The notes under the pieces: generated by a model
What the model saw: only the letters and a program-made list of their open reading frames with translations
What the model was told of the DNA's origin: nothing
Database searches by the model: none
Made by a program: the position numbers and the translations under genes
Shown here: one piece after another, positions 63,105 to 64,000 of the stretch
Layout: each line of letters begins with the position of its first letter
How positions within the stretch are numbered: position 1 is the stretch's first letter
Assembly: GCA_003024785.1 (NCBI GenBank)
Contig: PUQB01000095.1
Location: forward strand, 319,612-383,611
Origin: Selaginella tamariscina
Lineage: Eukaryota > Streptophyta > Lycopodiopsida > Selaginellales > Selaginellaceae
Direction: 5' to 3'
Length of the DNA stretch: 64,000 nucleotides

Positions 63105-64000
63105 ACGTAGTAAATATATATATAATATATACCATTTATTGGGTATATAGGTAAATAATATAAAATATATCCAAAAATATTACAAGTAAGCTTGTAGATA
63201 AATTTGATTCAAGACTAATTTGAGCACTTTCAAAACTACCTCAAATAGTTTAGAAATTATATAAAACTAAAGATCAATTTGATAATTCCCTTATGTTAAT
63301 AAATTAAGTGAAAAGTTGATTAAAGTTAATCTAAAATATAAAAAACGAATGTCAATTTTTCATAAGCGAATGGACAAACGAATGTGTATATATATATATT
63401 ATATATATATGCTGATGTATCAGGTGATTAATAATATTAATTTTAATATTATAGCGTATTGATGTGTTTAGATGTAATTAATTAAAAGTTAATTAATTGG
63501 TTAAATGTTAAAACTTAAGGAAAATATATGTAATTAACAAAATTTACATATACCAAATTCGTGTATATAAAATATAAAATTATATAAATAAAAATTAATC
63601 CTATAAGTCTTTTAAATTATATCTTCCAAATAAAATACTTTAATTAATTAATTGTGATTAAGGGAGGGGCTATATAGCCTTCCAATATAAGATGTCTTAA
63701 TTGTATAGGTTGAATTTTACTTAATCTTAAATTTTATTTAAACTTTTACAATTTTTTAAAAAAAACAAAATATACTAGTATTTTATTTTTATTAAGTAAG
63801 AAATTTTAAACGAGGCAATTGTAAAACAAAACTGACTAATAGTGTGTATTATGCAGTATATTTGATGGTATATATTAATGTTTGATAGTATATAACATGA
63901 TATGCTTAACAAACTTCTTTAGTTAAAGAAATGAATTAATTGTCTAATTAAAATAATTAATAAAATTACAATTTAAATTTATAGTCAGATTTAACTTTTT

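Larger units (their letters stand above)
61030..64000. other. AT-rich intergenic region
   Basis: No gene recognised. The 61490-61700 part (containing GATCTCGCCGCTCGGTCGGG) might be LTR-like sequence of the neighbouring chromovirus, but I find no second copy to confirm this. Contains the tandem duplications listed separately. Confidence 0.45.

Overview
This window looks like a repeat-dense, AT-rich piece of a land-plant nuclear chromosome. Plant-type telomere motifs (TTTAGGG), a chalcone-synthase-like pseudogene, plant Ty3/Gypsy, chromovirus and LINE remnants and a plant-style Mediator subunit 8 gene support this. The introns I can delimit are very short: 50-85 bp in the MED8 gene and 46-55 bp in the transposon genes. 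Very short introns together with these transposon gene families make a spikemoss-like lycophyte (Selaginella type) my best guess. That is inference from gene style, not from a database match. Only one apparently intact host gene is visible, MED8 on the minus strand at 40877-41893; nearly everything else is mobile DNA.

Layout. 1-2880: no recognisable gene. 2880-4640: decayed L1-type LINE. 4771-7056: AT-rich spacer with a chain of exon-like islands. 7061-22219: a 15.2 kb DNA element (here E1) with TIRs starting ATGCA and a 4-bp target duplication CATA. 22477-22926: truncated chalcone-synthase-like pseudogene. 23101-28958: a 5.9 kb near-perfect palindromic element (E3) with 2.6 kb arms. 29060-29240: transposase scrap. 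29874-39034: complete but decayed Ty3/Gypsy element with LTRs and a 5-bp TSD (GTTAT). 39383-39720: MITE with an 8-bp TSD. 40877-41893: MED8. 42908-56300: a second, older copy of the large element (E2), TSD TTAG, with an internal inversion. 56305-58440: unidentified remnants. 58441-59006: LTR related to the Gypsy element, joined to a decayed chromovirus pol with chromodomain (59050-61000). 61030-64000: AT-rich DNA with tandem duplications.

The most interesting system is the E1/E2 element. Each copy carries three genes: (1) a ParB-like domain joined to a C-terminal domain that resembles an N4/N6-type DNA methyltransferase but has lost the DPPY catalytic motif; (2) an FCP1-like HAD phosphatase; (3) a transposase-like protein whose Asp-bearing motifs match DUF7869-type proteins. 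Between the genes lie two arrays of an 18-bp perfect palindrome, GGCGGGATTAATCCCGCC, with at least 29 exact 12-bp cores in E1. A ParB-type protein together with clustered palindromes recalls bacterial ParB/parS. I propose, as a hypothesis only, that the element encodes a DNA-binding protein and its own binding-site arrays. E3 carries a second, distinct ParB plus methyltransferase-like gene, so this domain pairing occurs in two mobile elements within 64 kb. All element genes here carry frameshifts or stops, so these copies are probably not autonomous now.
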